Positions 27,039-37,919 of a stretch of DNA of 64,000 nucleotides are shown piece by piece. Below the pieces are notes generated by a model that was given only the letters and a program-made list of their open reading frames with translations, was not told where the DNA came from and ran no database searches. Position numbers and translations under genes: made by a program. This DNA is from Rhodospira trueperi (GTDB taxonomy: Bacteria > Pseudomonadota > Alphaproteobacteria > Rhodospirillales > Rhodospirillaceae). The DNA lies in assembly GCF_900101965.1 (NCBI RefSeq), contig NZ_FNAP01000005.1, positions 1-64,000 of the forward strand, written 5' to 3'. Every line of letters starts with the position of its first letter. Positions within the stretch are counted from its first letter, which is position 1.

Positions 27039-28570
27039 TGGAAATCCGCGCCGCGGAAATCTCCGCGATCCTGAAGGAACAGATCGCCAACTTCGGCGCC
27101 GAGGCGGACGCCGCCGAGATCGGTACCGTGCTGTCGGTCGGCGACGGGATCGCCCGCATCCATGGCCTCGACAACATCCAGGCCGGTGAGATGGTCGAGT
27201 TCCCCGGGGGCGTCATGGGCATGGCCCTGAACCTGGAGGATGACAACGTCGGTGCCGTGATCTTCGGGAACGATACCGGGATCGGCGAAGGCGACACCGT
27301 CAAGCGGACCCAGGAAATCGTCGACGTGCCCGTGGGCGCCGGCCTGCTGGGCCGCGTGGTGGACGCGCTGGGCAATCCGATCGACGGCCTGGGCCCGATC
27401 ACCGATGTCGAGCGCAAGCGCGCCGACGTGAAGGCCCCCGGCATCATCCCGCGGAAGTCGGTGCACGAGCCGGTGCAGACGGGCATCAAGGCCATCGACT
27501 CCCTGATCCCCATCGGGCGCGGTCAGCGCGAGCTGATCATCGGTGACCGCCAGACCGGCAAGACGGCCATCATCCTGGATACGATCCTCAACCAGAAGGA
27601 CGTGAACGCCAAGGCCAAGGACGACAGCGAGAAGCTCTACTGCATCTATGTCGCCGTCGGCCAGAAGCGCTCCACTGTGGCCCAGGTGGTGAAGACCCTG
27701 GCCGACCGGGGTGCGCTGGACTACACCATCGTGGTCGCCGCCACCGCGTCGGAGCCGGCGCCGCTGCAATACTTGGCGCCCTATTCGGGCTGCACCATGG
27801 GCGAATGGTTCCGCGACAATGGCAAGCACTGCGTCATCTTCTATGATGACCTGTCCAAGCAGGCTGTCGCCTATCGCCAGATGTCGCTGCTGCTGCGCCG
27901 CCCGCCGGGCCGCGAGGCGTTCCCGGGCGACGTGTTCTATCTGCACTCGCGCCTGCTGGAGCGTGCCGCCAAGCTGAGCGACAAGCACGGCGCCGGGTCA
28001 CTGACCGCGCTGCCGGTGATCGAGACGCAGGCCAACGACGTTTCGGCCTACATTCCGACCAACGTCATCTCCATCACCGACGGCCAGATCTTCTTGGAGA
28101 CGGACCTGTTCTTCAAGGGCATCCGCCCGGCGGTGAACGTCGGCCTTTCGGTCTCGCGTGTCGGTTCGGCCGCGCAGGTCAAGGCGATGAAAAAGGTCGC
28201 CGGCTCCATCAAGTTGGAACTGGCCCAGTACCGCGAGATGGCGGCCTTCGCGCAGTTCGCCTCTGACCTTGATCCGGCGACGCAGAAGCTGCTGAACCGG
28301 GGCGCACGCCTAACGGAGTTGCTGAAGCAGAACCAGTACACGCCGTTCCCGGTGGAGGAGCAGGTGGTGTCCATCTATGCCGGCACCAAAGGCTACCTTG
28401 ACGCCGTCAAGACGGACAACGTGGGCCGTTTCGAACACGACATGCTGAGCGAAATGCGGGCGTCGGCGCCGGACATCCTGGACGCCATCCGCACGGAGAA
28501 GGTGCTGTCCCAGGATACCGAGGCCAAGCTGGTCGCGTTCCTGGACCGCTTCGCCAAGACGTTCGCCTGA
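27038..28570 (+). CDS. atpA: F1 ATP synthase alpha subunit
   Basis: A 510-residue regulatory nucleotide-binding subunit of the F1 hexamer. It shows Walker [10 protein letters not shown], the signature [17 protein letters not shown], and the N-terminal [11 protein letters not shown]. Two consecutive ATGs exist at 27035 and 27038; the second gives the usual MEIRAAEIS start and overlaps the atpH stop by one base. AAAGGGG stands upstream. It works with beta subunits to make ATP. Confidence 0.98.
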   Translation: MEIRAAEISAILKEQIANFGAEADAAEIGTVLSVGDGIARIHGLDNIQAGEMVEFPGGVMGMALNLEDDNVGAVIFGNDTGIGEGDTVKRTQEIVDVPVGAGLLGRVVDALGNPIDGLGPITDVERKRADVKAPGIIPRKSVHEPVQTGIKAIDSLIPIGRGQRELIIGDRQTGKTAIILDTILNQKDVNAKAKDDSEKLYCIYVAVGQKRSTVAQVVKTLADRGALDYTIVVAATASEPAPLQYLAPYSGCTMGEWFRDNGKHCVIFYDDLSKQAVAYRQMSLLLRRPPGREAFPGDVFYLHSRLLERAAKLSDKHGAGSLTALPVIETQANDVSAYIPTNVISITDGQIFLETDLFFKGIRPAVNVGLSVSRVGSAAQVKAMKKVAGSIKLELAQYREMAAFAQFASDLDPATQKLLNRGARLTELLKQNQYTPFPVEEQVVSIYAGTKGYLDAVKTDNVGRFEHDMLSEMRASAPDILDAIRTEKVLSQDTEAKLVAFLDRFAKTFA

Positions 28571-28609
28571 GCGTGAGCGCTCCCCACAGGAGGAAAGGCA
28601 CCGCGTCTC

Positions 28610-29509
28610 ATGCCCAGCCTTAAGGATCTCCGCAGCCGGATCTCTTCGGTCAAATCGACCAGGAAGATCACCTCGGCCATGAAGATGGTCGCCGCCTCGC
28701 GCTTGCGAAAGGCGCAGGAGGCGGCCGAATCCAGCCGCCCGTTCGCCGAGCGCATGGACCGCATGCTGGGCACCCTGGCCGGCAGCGTGGTGGGCCTGCC
28801 CGGCGCGCCCCGCCTGCTCGCCGGGACCGGCGAGACCCAGCGCCACCTCTTGGTCGTGGTCTCCTCCAATCGCGGCCTGTGCGGCGGCCTGAACTCCAAC
28901 ATCGCGCGCAACGCCCGGGTGCTGATCCGCGAGTTGCAGGCCGACGGCAAGGACGTGCAGATCTTGTGCGTCGGCCGTAAGGCCCGCGACCTTCTGAAGC
29001 GTGATCATCAGAAGCTGATCATCGACACCTTCGAGGACTGGGGCCGGCGCACGGTCAGCTACGGCGAGGCCGAACAGGTGGCGCAGCGTGTGCTGGACAT
29101 GTTCGACGACGACCAGTTCGACGTCTGCACCCTGATCTACAACCGCTTCCGATCGGCGATCAGTCAGATCCCGACGCGCCAGCAGTTGATTCCCTTCCCG
29201 GTGCCGAGCGGCGCCAACGACAACGAGGCGGACACCGCCGGTGGCGAGCCTGCGGCCATCTACGAGTTCGAGCCGTCCGAGGAAGGCATTCTCGCCGACC
29301 TGTTGCCGCTCAACGTGAAGACCCAGGTGTTCCGCGCCATGACCGAGAACTATGCGTCCGAGCAGGGCGCGCGGATGACGGCCATGGACAACGCCACCCG
29401 CAACGCGGGCGACATGCTCGGGGACCTGACGCTTCAGTACAACCGGACCCGTCAGGCCATGATCACCAAGGAACTGATCGAGATCATCTCCGGCGCGGAG
29501 GCGCTCTAG
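28610..29509 (+). CDS. atpG: F1 ATP synthase gamma subunit
   Basis: A 299-residue central-stalk subunit. The N-terminal coiled coil [21 protein letters not shown]-type segment with [13 protein letters not shown] and the C-terminal [33 protein letters not shown] are both intact. An insert rich in acidic residues and Gly/Ala near residues 200-220 is typical of alphaproteobacterial gamma chains. AGGAGG precedes the ATG. It rotates inside the alpha-beta ring. Confidence 0.98.
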   Translation: MPSLKDLRSRISSVKSTRKITSAMKMVAASRLRKAQEAAESSRPFAERMDRMLGTLAGSVVGLPGAPRLLAGTGETQRHLLVVVSSNRGLCGGLNSNIARNARVLIRELQADGKDVQILCVGRKARDLLKRDHQKLIIDTFEDWGRRTVSYGEAEQVAQRVLDMFDDDQFDVCTLIYNRFRSAISQIPTRQQLIPFPVPSGANDNEADTAGGEPAAIYEFEPSEEGILADLLPLNVKTQVFRAMTENYASEQGARMTAMDNATRNAGDMLGDLTLQYNRTRQAMITKELIEIISGAEAL

Positions 29510-31024
<1,515 letters not shown>

Positions 31025-31039
31025 GGGGCGCCTGAATTG

Positions 31040-31130
31040 TAGGTTGGGGTGAGCCTTGGAAAGGCGAACCCCAACAAGGCTTGGCAGTGTTGTGGGCAGG
31101 GTTGGGGTTCGCTTCGCTCACCCCAACCTA
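31040..31130. repeat. Palindromic repeat inside the atp operon
   Basis: Outer arms TAGGTTGGGGTGAGC and GCTCACCCCAACCTA are perfect inverted copies. Inner arms AGGCGAACCCCAAC and GTTGGGGTTCGCTT also pair. The element fills most of the atpD-atpC spacer and could form a long mRNA hairpin. Confidence 0.9.
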
Positions 31131-31181
31131 CGGCCAAATCATCTGATTGAGACGACCTGCGTCTCCGGAGTGATCTGAAGC

Positions 31182-31586
31182 ATGGCGGAAACGACGGAAT
31201 TCGAACTGGTCTCGCCGGATCGGCTGCTGGTTTCGGAAGCGGTGGAAATGGTGGTGGTGCCGGGTCTGGAGGGCGACTTCGGCGTTCTGCCCCGCCATGC
31301 GCCGATGCTCTCGACCGTGCGCCCCGGGGTCATCGACATCCACGAGGGCGGTCAGGTCAAAACCCGGCTGTTCGTCGCCGGTGGCTTTGCCGAGGTGACC
31401 GAGGACCGCTGCACCGTGCTGGCCGAGGAGGCGTTTACACTCGACGACGTCGCGCCAGACGCGGCCAATGAACGCCTGCGGTCGGCCCGCGACGATGTGG
31501 CGGAAGCCGGGGACGCCTTCGCCAAGGCCCGGGCGGAAAAGGCCGTCAGCGTGGCTGAGGCCCTGGTCGCCGCCGTGAGCCGCTGA
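31182..31586 (+). CDS. atpC: F1 ATP synthase epsilon subunit
   Basis: A 134-residue epsilon subunit. The N-terminal beta sandwich (FELVSPDRLLVSEAVEMVVVPGLEGDFGVLPRHAPM) and the C-terminal helical pair are both present. It regulates rotation and ATP hydrolysis by contacting gamma. It is the last gene of the cluster, 157 bases after atpD beyond the palindromic repeat, and converges with the amidase gene. Confidence 0.96.
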   Translation: MAETTEFELVSPDRLLVSEAVEMVVVPGLEGDFGVLPRHAPMLSTVRPGVIDIHEGGQVKTRLFVAGGFAEVTEDRCTVLAEEAFTLDDVAPDAANERLRSARDDVAEAGDAFAKARAEKAVSVAEALVAAVSR

Positions 31587-31657
31587 CTGCGCGGCATCCG
31601 CGGCTCCTCTATCCATCCCATTGCCAGGACCTCGACCATCCCGGCTCCGACCGGCCG

Positions 31658-32497
31658 TCACGGACCCGTGAACGGCCGGTCGTGGGTCAAGGCGGGGATG
31701 CGTCGGCGTGCTTCGGCCACCTGGGCCGGGTCCACGGTGGCATGGATGATCTCGAAATCCGCTTCGCCGGCGTCCGCCAGCACCGTGCCCCAGGGATCGA
31801 TGATCAGGCTGTGCCCGAAGGTGCGCCGTTCGCGCGGGTGCAGCCCGCTTTGCGCCGCCGCCAACACGTAGCTTCCCGTTTCGATGGCCCGCGCGCGCAG
31901 CAGAACATGCCAGTGGGCCTGTCCGGTCGGCACCGTGAAGGCCGCCGGCACGCTCAGCACGCCAGCTCCGGCCTGCGCCAGAGCGCGGTAGAGAGAGGCG
32001 AAGCGGACATCATAGCAGACCGACAGACCCAGCCGCGTCCACGGCAGGTCGGCGACCACGGCGCGGTCGCCGGGCCGCATGGTGTCGGATTCGCGGTAGC
32101 TCTCCTCGGCCGACAGGTTGACGTCGAACATGTGGATCTTGTCGTACCAAGCCGCCACCGCGCCGTCAGGCGCGATCAGATAGGCCCGATTCGAAGCCCG
32201 GCCGTCGTCTCCCAGGATGGCCAGGGTGCCCGCCTGAATCCAGGCACCGGTCTCGCGTGCCACGTCACGGAAGGCGGTCAGGGCAGGGTGCTCCTCCTCC
32301 CGGCGGGCCTGGGCTAGAACCCGCTCGCGGCCGAATTCCATCATGACCACGTTTTCGGGCAGCAAGACCAGTTCCGCGCCGCCGGCCCGGGCGCGCCGCA
32401 CGGCGTCCAGCGCCCGCCAGATGTTGTGGTCCATGTCGTTGCCGGCGTTGACCTGGATACAGGCCACCCGGAAGGGCCGAGCCTCTTCGCCCGTCAT
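31658..32497 (-). CDS. Carbon-nitrogen hydrolase (Nit2/omega-amidase-like)
   Basis: A 279-residue nitrilase-superfamily enzyme. The catalytic triad is visible: Glu in LLPENVVM, Lys in WYDKIHMFDV, and Cys in LSVCYDVRFASLYR. The last motif and overall length match Nit1/Nit2-type amidases that repair deaminated glutathione or hydrolyse alpha-ketoglutaramate. The start overlaps the upstream glutaredoxin gene by four bases, so the two are coupled; pairing with a glutaredoxin favours a glutathione-related role. Confidence 0.92.
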   Translation of the reverse strand: MTGEEARPFRVACIQVNAGNDMDHNIWRALDAVRRARAGGAELVLLPENVVMMEFGRERVLAQARREEEHPALTAFRDVARETGAWIQAGTLAILGDDGRASNRAYLIAPDGAVAAWYDKIHMFDVNLSAEESYRESDTMRPGDRAVVADLPWTRLGLSVCYDVRFASLYRALAQAGAGVLSVPAAFTVPTGQAHWHVLLRARAIETGSYVLAAAQSGLHPRERRTFGHSLIIDPWGTVLADAGEADFEIIHATVDPAQVAEARRRIPALTHDRPFTGP

Positions 32498-32760
32498 GCC
32501 GGTTCTCCGGCGAGCAGGGGATCGAGCCCGCTCTTGGCATCAAGGGCGTACAACTCATCGCAGCCGCCGACATGCTGACCGTTGATGAAGATCTGCGGCA
32601 CGGTGCGGGCGCCGCCGGCGCGCTCCATCATTTGGCCCCGCATCGCGGGGTCGAGCATGACATTGTGTTCCTCGAACGCGACCCCTTTCTGTGCCAGCAA
32701 CTGCTTGGCGCGGACGCAGAACGGACAGATCGGCGTGGTGTACATTTCCACCCTGGGCAT
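32494..32760 (-). CDS. grxC: Glutaredoxin 3 (GrxC type)
   Basis: An 88-residue dithiol glutaredoxin. The active site is CPFC (Cys12, Cys15) instead of the more common CPYC; TVPQIFI and GGCDEL, which bind glutathione, are intact. It reduces protein disulfides and glutathionylated proteins. It begins the two-gene unit with the nitrilase-family amidase and is divergent from a LysR regulator. Confidence 0.95.
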   Translation of the reverse strand: MPRVEMYTTPICPFCVRAKQLLAQKGVAFEEHNVMLDPAMRGQMMERAGGARTVPQIFINGQHVGGCDELYALDAKSGLDPLLAGEPA

Positions 32761-32924
32761 GGGTCAGTCTCCGCAAGTTGATCGTCTGCCGCACAGGTAA
32801 GGCTTTTCGGGGCCCGGTGCCAGCGGTCGGATGAACGAAGCGTCCCGCTCGCGTGGAATCCGGGTGCGTCGGGCGCCAAAACGCATAGACTGGCGTGGGT
32901 CCCCCTTCGGTCGAGCCCGTCGCC

Positions 32925-33911
32925 ATGTCGTCCAGCCGTCTACCGCCGCTCAATGCCCTGCGCGCCTTCGCCGCCGCCGCGCGCCACCTGTCGTTCACGC
33001 GCGCGGCGGAGGATCTGCACGTCACCCAGGCGGCGGTGAGCCATCAGGTCAAGGCCCTTGAAGAGCATCTGGGCGTGGCCCTGTTCCGGCGCGGCACGCG
33101 GGCGATTCACCTGACGGAGGCTGGCCAGCGTTATGCCCGTCAGGTGCGCGAGGCGTTCCAGATCTTGCACACCGCCACCGACTCGCTGCTGGCCCAGGAG
33201 GAGGCGGGCCGGCTGACCGTCGCCTCCATGACCAGCTTCGCCGCCAAGTGGCTGATTCCGCGCCTTGGGGATTTCCTGTCGGCCTATCCGGAGATCGAGC
33301 TGCGGCTGGAGACCGGGTTCGCGCCGGTGGACCTGGAGGCCGGGGTGGCGGACGTGGCCCTGCGATTGGGACCGGGCCCGTATCCGGGCCTGCATGCCGA
33401 GCTTCTGCTGCGGGACGAGGTGTTTCCGGTGTGCGCGCCGGCGCTGCTGACGGGCGAGCATGCCCTGCGGACTCCCGACGATCTGGCCCATCATGTGCTG
33501 TTGCAGGATGGCGGCCTGGACTGGAGTGTGTGGCTGCGCGCGGCCGGGGCGACGGCCGACATCGACGCCGACAGGGGACCGGGGTTTGTCGATTCGACCA
33601 TGAGCATTCAGGCCGCCGTCGCCGGCCATGGCGTCCTGCTGGGGCGCACCGGCCTGATCGCCGACGAACTGGTCCAGGGGCTTCTGGTGGCTCCGTTCGA
33701 TCTCGCCATCGAAAGCAACTTCGCCTACTGGTTCGTGTGCCTGCCGGACCTGCTGAACACGCCGCGCGTCGCCGCCTTTCGCGGCTGGATTCTGCGCCAG
33801 ACGGCCGCCGCCGCCGTTGCCCGGCCGGTTTCGCGCGTGATTCCGAGCGACGAGGCCCCCGGTGTTATCTACGACACCCACATGGGCCGCCCCGGCGCCG
33901 CGTGGACGTAA
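32925..33911 (+). CDS. GcvA-like LysR-family regulator
   Basis: A 328-residue regulator. The N-terminal HTH (LPPLNALRAFAAAARHLSFTRAAEDLHVTQAAVSHQ) and the phrase LPPLNALRAFE-type opening are hallmarks of the GcvA/AmpR branch. The effector domain follows from about residue 95, with a 25-residue extra tail. Start at 32925 is the ATG just before the HTH; an in-frame ATG at 32895 is possible, and neither has a strong Shine-Dalgarno. It is divergent from grxC, which it might control. Glycine-cleavage genes are not nearby. Confidence 0.9.
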   Translation: MSSSRLPPLNALRAFAAAARHLSFTRAAEDLHVTQAAVSHQVKALEEHLGVALFRRGTRAIHLTEAGQRYARQVREAFQILHTATDSLLAQEEAGRLTVASMTSFAAKWLIPRLGDFLSAYPEIELRLETGFAPVDLEAGVADVALRLGPGPYPGLHAELLLRDEVFPVCAPALLTGEHALRTPDDLAHHVLLQDGGLDWSVWLRAAGATADIDADRGPGFVDSTMSIQAAVAGHGVLLGRTGLIADELVQGLLVAPFDLAIESNFAYWFVCLPDLLNTPRVAAFRGWILRQTAAAAVARPVSRVIPSDEAPGVIYDTHMGRPGAAWT

Positions 33912-33931
33912 ATCACCTGGCATCTCTGGCC

Positions 33932-34543
33932 TCAGAGATCCACCGTGCCGTCGGGGTTGGGCTCGCCCCACGTCGGCGGCTCGGGCGGGGCCGGCTCGCC
34001 GTCGCCAAGCAGGCCGTCGAAGAACTCCTCCAGGCGGCGGGCCTCGCGTTCGATGAACGGACGGGCGGCCTCCACGCCGGCATTGGCCTCGCAGGTGGCC
34101 CGGTCCAGGGCACAGACGCTGTCACAGCCAGATCGGGCGTAGTCGTCGTGGGGGTGACGCTGCTCGCACTGGGTTTCGCAGGTCTCCTGACGCGCGCCGC
34201 AGGAGGCCACCGAGTCGGGGGCGTCGTCTGGATCGAACCCCTCGTCGAAGCCCTGCATGAAGCGGTCCAGCTTGTCGGTCTTGTCGGCCAGCCAGGGTTC
34301 GACTCCCGACAGGCCGTCACGGGCCTCGCAGGCGGCCCGGTCTACGGCGCACCGGGCCTCGCACGCGGCGGCGGAGACGCTGCCCGGCTCCGTGGTGTCG
34401 TCGCAGGCCCGCCCGCACTGATGGGCGATGGCTTTGCAGTAGGCGGCTCCCGGAGCGTCAGTGGCCGGGTCCTCGTCGGCCATGGCCGGCGCGGTCAATG
34501 CCAGGGCAAGACCCAAAACGAAAACGGTGGCGTGGGCGCGCAT
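33932..34543 (-). CDS. Secreted protein with two mirror-symmetric six-cysteine repeats
   Basis: A 203-residue protein with a signal peptide (residues 1-22, cleavage after APAMA). The mature part holds two copies of C-x6-C-x3-C-x13-C-x3-C-x6-C, at Cys36-43-47-61-65-72 and Cys115-122-126-140-144-151, offset by exactly 79 residues. Each repeat is followed by a similar segment (GVEPWLADK.. / GVEAARPFIER..). The symmetric spacing suggests helical hairpins stapled by three disulfides in the periplasm. The C-terminal tail is Pro/Glu/Asp-rich. Start at 34543 is chosen for the signal peptide and the upstream AAAGGAG. It is divergent from a histidine kinase. No family recognised. Confidence 0.85.
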   Translation of the reverse strand: MRAHATVFVLGLALALTAPAMADEDPATDAPGAAYCKAIAHQCGRACDDTTEPGSVSAAACEARCAVDRAACEARDGLSGVEPWLADKTDKLDRFMQGFDEGFDPDDAPDSVASCGARQETCETQCEQRHPHDDYARSGCDSVCALDRATCEANAGVEAARPFIEREARRLEEFFDGLLGDGEPAPPEPPTWGEPNPDGTVDL

Positions 34544-34581
34544 GCCGCGTCTCCTTTCATGCGAAGTCGGACGGTAAGATG

Positions 34582-34593
34582 CCATGATCATGG
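34582..34593. promoter_or_regulatory. Perfect palindrome between divergent genes
   Basis: CCATGATCATGG is a 12-base perfect palindrome, with a partial copy (TCATGATGATGA) starting four bases on. It lies in the 120-base region shared by the cysteine-rich protein and histidine kinase promoters, so a common regulator could bind it. Confidence 0.35.
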
Positions 34594-34663
34594 TGTCATG
34601 ATGATGAGTCGACAATGTGCCGCGAGCCATGTCACCGGGGACACGCGTGCATCAAGAGGCCTT

Positions 34664-36268
34664 ATGAACGACAACCGCCCCAGTCAGAGCAAATCAGAAA
34701 AGCGTCGCTGGCCACCGTGGCGGTGGGGGCCGTCGAGTCTGGCCGGGCAGACGGTGGTGGTGCTGCTGATCGGTCTGACCGTCTCCCATCTGATGTCATT
34801 GGGCCTGTATTCGTTCGACCGCGCCCGCTTGCTGGAGATGCTGGGCGGGCGTGCGCTGGTCACCCGGGTTGTGGAGGCCACACGGTTGATCGAGGCCGCC
34901 GGATCGCCCCGCGCGGAGCGGCGCCTGGAGAGGGTGTTTCGGGACGGTCGGCTGCGGCTTCGGGTCATGGAGAGCCCGTTGATCCCGGCGAACGCGCCGG
35001 CGCCGGAGGGGCGGATGGCGTTCCGCGCGCATGTGTTGGAACGGGCGCTTGCAGGGGCCTTCGCGGAGGGTGACGCGGGTCCGCGCGCGGTGCGGATCGG
35101 TGTGGTGCCACCGGACGGATTGTCGCCGCCGGAGGCGCCTGCCGTGGCCCCGGGGCAGGCCGGTCGGCCGCCACGGCCGTGGCTGGATTTCGAACGGCGC
35201 GGTTTCCCGCCCTGGCGGTCCGGCGCTGGGGACGGCGAACCCCGCGATGCGGATGGTCCGTTCCGGCATTATCTGCATCGCTGGGTGGTCGGTGATCCGG
35301 ACGAGGAGGCCATGGGGCTCGCGGTGGCTCTTGAGGACGGACGATGGCTCAACGCGGTGGCTTTCGTGCCCCGCCCGCGGGGCTTCTGGACGCCGGGCGC
35401 GCTGGCCTCCATCGGTCTTATGGCGGCGGTGACGCTGGCGCTGTCAGTGTGGGCGGTGCGGCGCATGACGCGGCCGCTGCGGGCGGTGGCCGACGCGGCG
35501 CGGCGCATGGGCGTGGACCCGCGCCACGACCCGTTGCCGGAGGCCGGCAGCCGCGAATTGCGCGAGGTGGCCCGGGCCTTCAACGAGATGCAGGCCCGGC
35601 TGGCCCGCCTGATCGACAACCGTACGCGGTTGCTGGCGGCGATCTCGCATGATCTTCGGACGCCGATCACCTCGCTGCGTTTGCGTGCCGAGTTCATCGA
35701 GAACGCGGAGGAGCGCACCCGCATGCTGGCCACCCTGGAGGAGATGGAGGCCATGGTGCGGGCCACGCTGGACTTCGCCCGCGAGGACGCCACCGCCGAG
35801 GCCGTTCGGGCCGTCGACCTGACCGCCCTGGTCTCCGCTGTGTGCGTTGATCTGGCGGAGACGGGCGAGCCGGTGCGGTTCGACGAGGACGTGGACGAAG
35901 GGCAGGGTGTCGTGGCACGCGGCCGACCCGTGGCGCTGCGCCGGGCGGTGGTCAATCTGGCCCGCAATGCCTGCCTGTACGGTGGCGGTGCCGAGGTGGC
36001 GCTCGAGCCCGCGAGCGTCCTGAACGGTCCCGGTCACGCCATCATCGTGCGGGATGAGGGGCCAGGCATTCCGGAGGAGCATTTGCCCCGGGTGACCGAC
36101 CCGTTTCACCGTGTCGAGTCCTCGCGGGCGCGCCATACCGGGGGCATCGGGCTGGGCCTGTCCATTGTCCAGGCGGTGGCCGATGCCCACGGCGGCCGGC
36201 TGCTGCTGCGCAACCGGCCGACGGGTGGGCTGGAGGCCCGGCTGGAGATTCCGACCGGGCCCCTCTAG
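34664..36268 (+). CDS. Membrane sensor histidine kinase (orphan)
   Basis: A 534-residue two-component sensor. A first membrane helix near 28-48 and a second near 247-267 enclose a periplasmic region of about 200 residues rich in Pro, Arg and Gly. A HAMP segment (RRMTRPLRAVADAARR) leads to the phosphoacceptor box AAISHDLRTPITSLRLRAEF. The ATP-binding domain has NLARNAC, DEGPGIPEE and GGIGLGLSIVQ. No response regulator gene lies next to it, which is unusual for this kind of kinase. It is divergent from the cysteine-rich secreted protein. Confidence 0.93.
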   Translation: MNDNRPSQSKSEKRRWPPWRWGPSSLAGQTVVVLLIGLTVSHLMSLGLYSFDRARLLEMLGGRALVTRVVEATRLIEAAGSPRAERRLERVFRDGRLRLRVMESPLIPANAPAPEGRMAFRAHVLERALAGAFAEGDAGPRAVRIGVVPPDGLSPPEAPAVAPGQAGRPPRPWLDFERRGFPPWRSGAGDGEPRDADGPFRHYLHRWVVGDPDEEAMGLAVALEDGRWLNAVAFVPRPRGFWTPGALASIGLMAAVTLALSVWAVRRMTRPLRAVADAARRMGVDPRHDPLPEAGSRELREVARAFNEMQARLARLIDNRTRLLAAISHDLRTPITSLRLRAEFIENAEERTRMLATLEEMEAMVRATLDFAREDATAEAVRAVDLTALVSAVCVDLAETGEPVRFDEDVDEGQGVVARGRPVALRRAVVNLARNACLYGGGAEVALEPASVLNGPGHAIIVRDEGPGIPEEHLPRVTDPFHRVESSRARHTGGIGLGLSIVQAVADAHGGRLLLRNRPTGGLEARLEIPTGPL

Positions 36269-36403
36269 GGCCGGCCGACGATAGAATTGACTCGTCCGGC
36301 CTTCACGACGCCCAGTCGGCGGTGTTGAGTCTTTGTTTCTTTTCGCCGCAGCGCCCCTTCGGGGCGCGCGGCTCCGCCGCTTCGCGGCGCCGGCGCGCCG
36401 GCT

Positions 36404-36436
36404 GGCCGTCGAATGAAGTCAGTTCATTCGACGGCC
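36404..36436. terminator. Strong hairpin between converging genes
   Basis: GGCCGTCGAATGAA (36404-36417) and TTCATTCGACGGCC (36423-36436) form a perfect 14-bp stem with a five-base loop. No clear T run follows, so it is terminator-like only. It separates the histidine kinase and nhaA, which converge. Confidence 0.6.
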
Positions 36437-36456
36437 CTTCTGACGGCGGCCGGCTG

Positions 36457-37719
36457 TTACGCTTGCACCTGGGCGGCGGCCTTTTCCTTGTCCTTCGGTT
36501 CGGGCGTGGCCGCCGGGGTGGCGCCCACGGCGAGGGCCGGTGGCGCCACGAAGCGCAACACGACATACCCCGCGATGCCCGACAGGATGGAGCCGCCCAG
36601 CACGCCCAGACGCACGTCGTCGGCGAACTGCGGGTGATGCTCGAACGCCAGCATGCCGATGAACAGGCTCATGGTGAAGCCGATACCGGTCAGCAATGCG
36701 ACGCCGTAGATGTGGGTCCAGGTGACGTCCTCCGGCAGGCGGCACAGCTTGGCCTTGTGGCCCAGGTACAAAGAGCCCATGACCCCGATCTGCTTGCCCA
36801 CGAAAAGGCCCAGCGCGATGCCCAGCGGCACCGGCGCCAGCAGGTCACCGAATGTCAGCCCCGTCAGGGAGACTCCGGCATTTGCGAACGCGAACAGGGG
36901 CAAGATGGCGAACGCGACCCAGGGGTGCAGTTCGTGCTCCAGGTGGCCGGCCAGGTCGCGCTCGTCCTTGCCGCGCCCACCCAGAGGAATCGCCAGGGCC
37001 AACGCCACGCCGGCCAGGGTCGCGTGAACGCCGCTTTTGAGCACGCACACCCAAAGAATGGTGCCGACCACCACATACGGCGCCGTTTTGCGTACCCCGG
37101 CCACGTTCAGGATCACGAGGGCCGCAACGCAGGCCAGACCTGCGTAAAGCGCCATCATCGACAGATCCTCGGTATAGAACAGGGCGATGATCACGATGGC
37201 GCCCAGGTCGTCGATAATCGCCAGCGCGGTCAGGAAGATCTTCAGCGAGAGGGGCGCGCGCGCGCCCAGCAGCATGAGAATGCCCAGCGCGAAGGCGATG
37301 TCGGTAGCCGCCGGAATGGCCCAGCCCCGCAGGGCGATCGGGTCGCCCAGGGTGAACAGCACGTAAACCAGCGCCGGCGCGGCCATGCCGCCGACGGCCG
37401 CGATCACCGGCAGCGCCGCCTTGGACGGCGAGGACAACTCGCCTCTCAACACCTCGCGTTTGATCTCCAGCCCGACCAGCAGGAAGAAGATCGCCATCAG
37501 CCCGTCGTTGATCCAGTGCAACAGCGCCTTGTCGAGCGTGTAGTCGCCGAATCCAATGATGAGGTGGGTCTCGAAAAACGTGGTGTAGGTGGCGGCGATC
37601 GGCGAATTCGCCACGCCCATGGCCAGGGCGGCGGCCAGCATCAGCAGAATGCCGCCGGCGGCCTCCAGGCGCAGGAAGTTGCGGATCGCGGAGAGGGGGT
37701 TGGACAGGGTGGATTCCAT
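36457..37719 (-). CDS. nhaA: Na+/H+ antiporter NhaA
   Basis: A 420-residue inner-membrane antiporter that expels Na+ in exchange for protons. It has about 12 helices; the two ion-binding aspartates are in AIIDDLGAI, and PAATDIAFALG and TGIGFTMSLFIG are typical. A 25-residue Ala/Glu/Lys-rich tail extends beyond the usual end. Start at 37719 (MESTLSNPLSAIRNFLRLEAAGG) has AAGGAGAC upstream. A structured leader precedes it on the same strand. Confidence 0.97.
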   Translation of the reverse strand: MESTLSNPLSAIRNFLRLEAAGGILLMLAAALAMGVANSPIAATYTTFFETHLIIGFGDYTLDKALLHWINDGLMAIFFLLVGLEIKREVLRGELSSPSKAALPVIAAVGGMAAPALVYVLFTLGDPIALRGWAIPAATDIAFALGILMLLGARAPLSLKIFLTALAIIDDLGAIVIIALFYTEDLSMMALYAGLACVAALVILNVAGVRKTAPYVVVGTILWVCVLKSGVHATLAGVALALAIPLGGRGKDERDLAGHLEHELHPWVAFAILPLFAFANAGVSLTGLTFGDLLAPVPLGIALGLFVGKQIGVMGSLYLGHKAKLCRLPEDVTWTHIYGVALLTGIGFTMSLFIGMLAFEHHPQFADDVRLGVLGGSILSGIAGYVVLRFVAPPALAVGATPAATPEPKDKEKAAAQVQA

Positions 37720-37789
37720 GCGCGGCGTCTCCTTGCTGGTCAGGATGGCGTCGGGTGACAGATTGGGAAGAAGGCGCAAAAAAACCAGA

Positions 37790-37905
37790 CCGAATCCTCG
37801 CCCGGTGTTCGATTTTCCCGGATCGTGCATGTCTTCGGCGATCCCGCCACTGAGGCAGGGGGCTTCCCGGCTCCAAGGCGGCGGCCTATGGGCGCAATCA
37901 AGCAT
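37790..37905 (-). ncRNA. Candidate structured leader RNA of nhaA (nhaA-I-like)
   Basis: On the minus strand a TATAAA (37914-37919) is followed by 185 bases before the nhaA start. Within them, GCCGCC can pair with GGCGGG, and GGATCG (about 37837) pairs with CGATCC across a 13-base loop. GGGAAGCCCCCTGCCTCAGT lies between them. Conserved leader RNAs called nhaA-I and nhaA-II are known upstream of nhaA in alphaproteobacteria. I suspect membership of that group, but this is from memory and untested. Confidence 0.4.
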
Positions 37906-37919
37906 TGATGCGGTTTATA

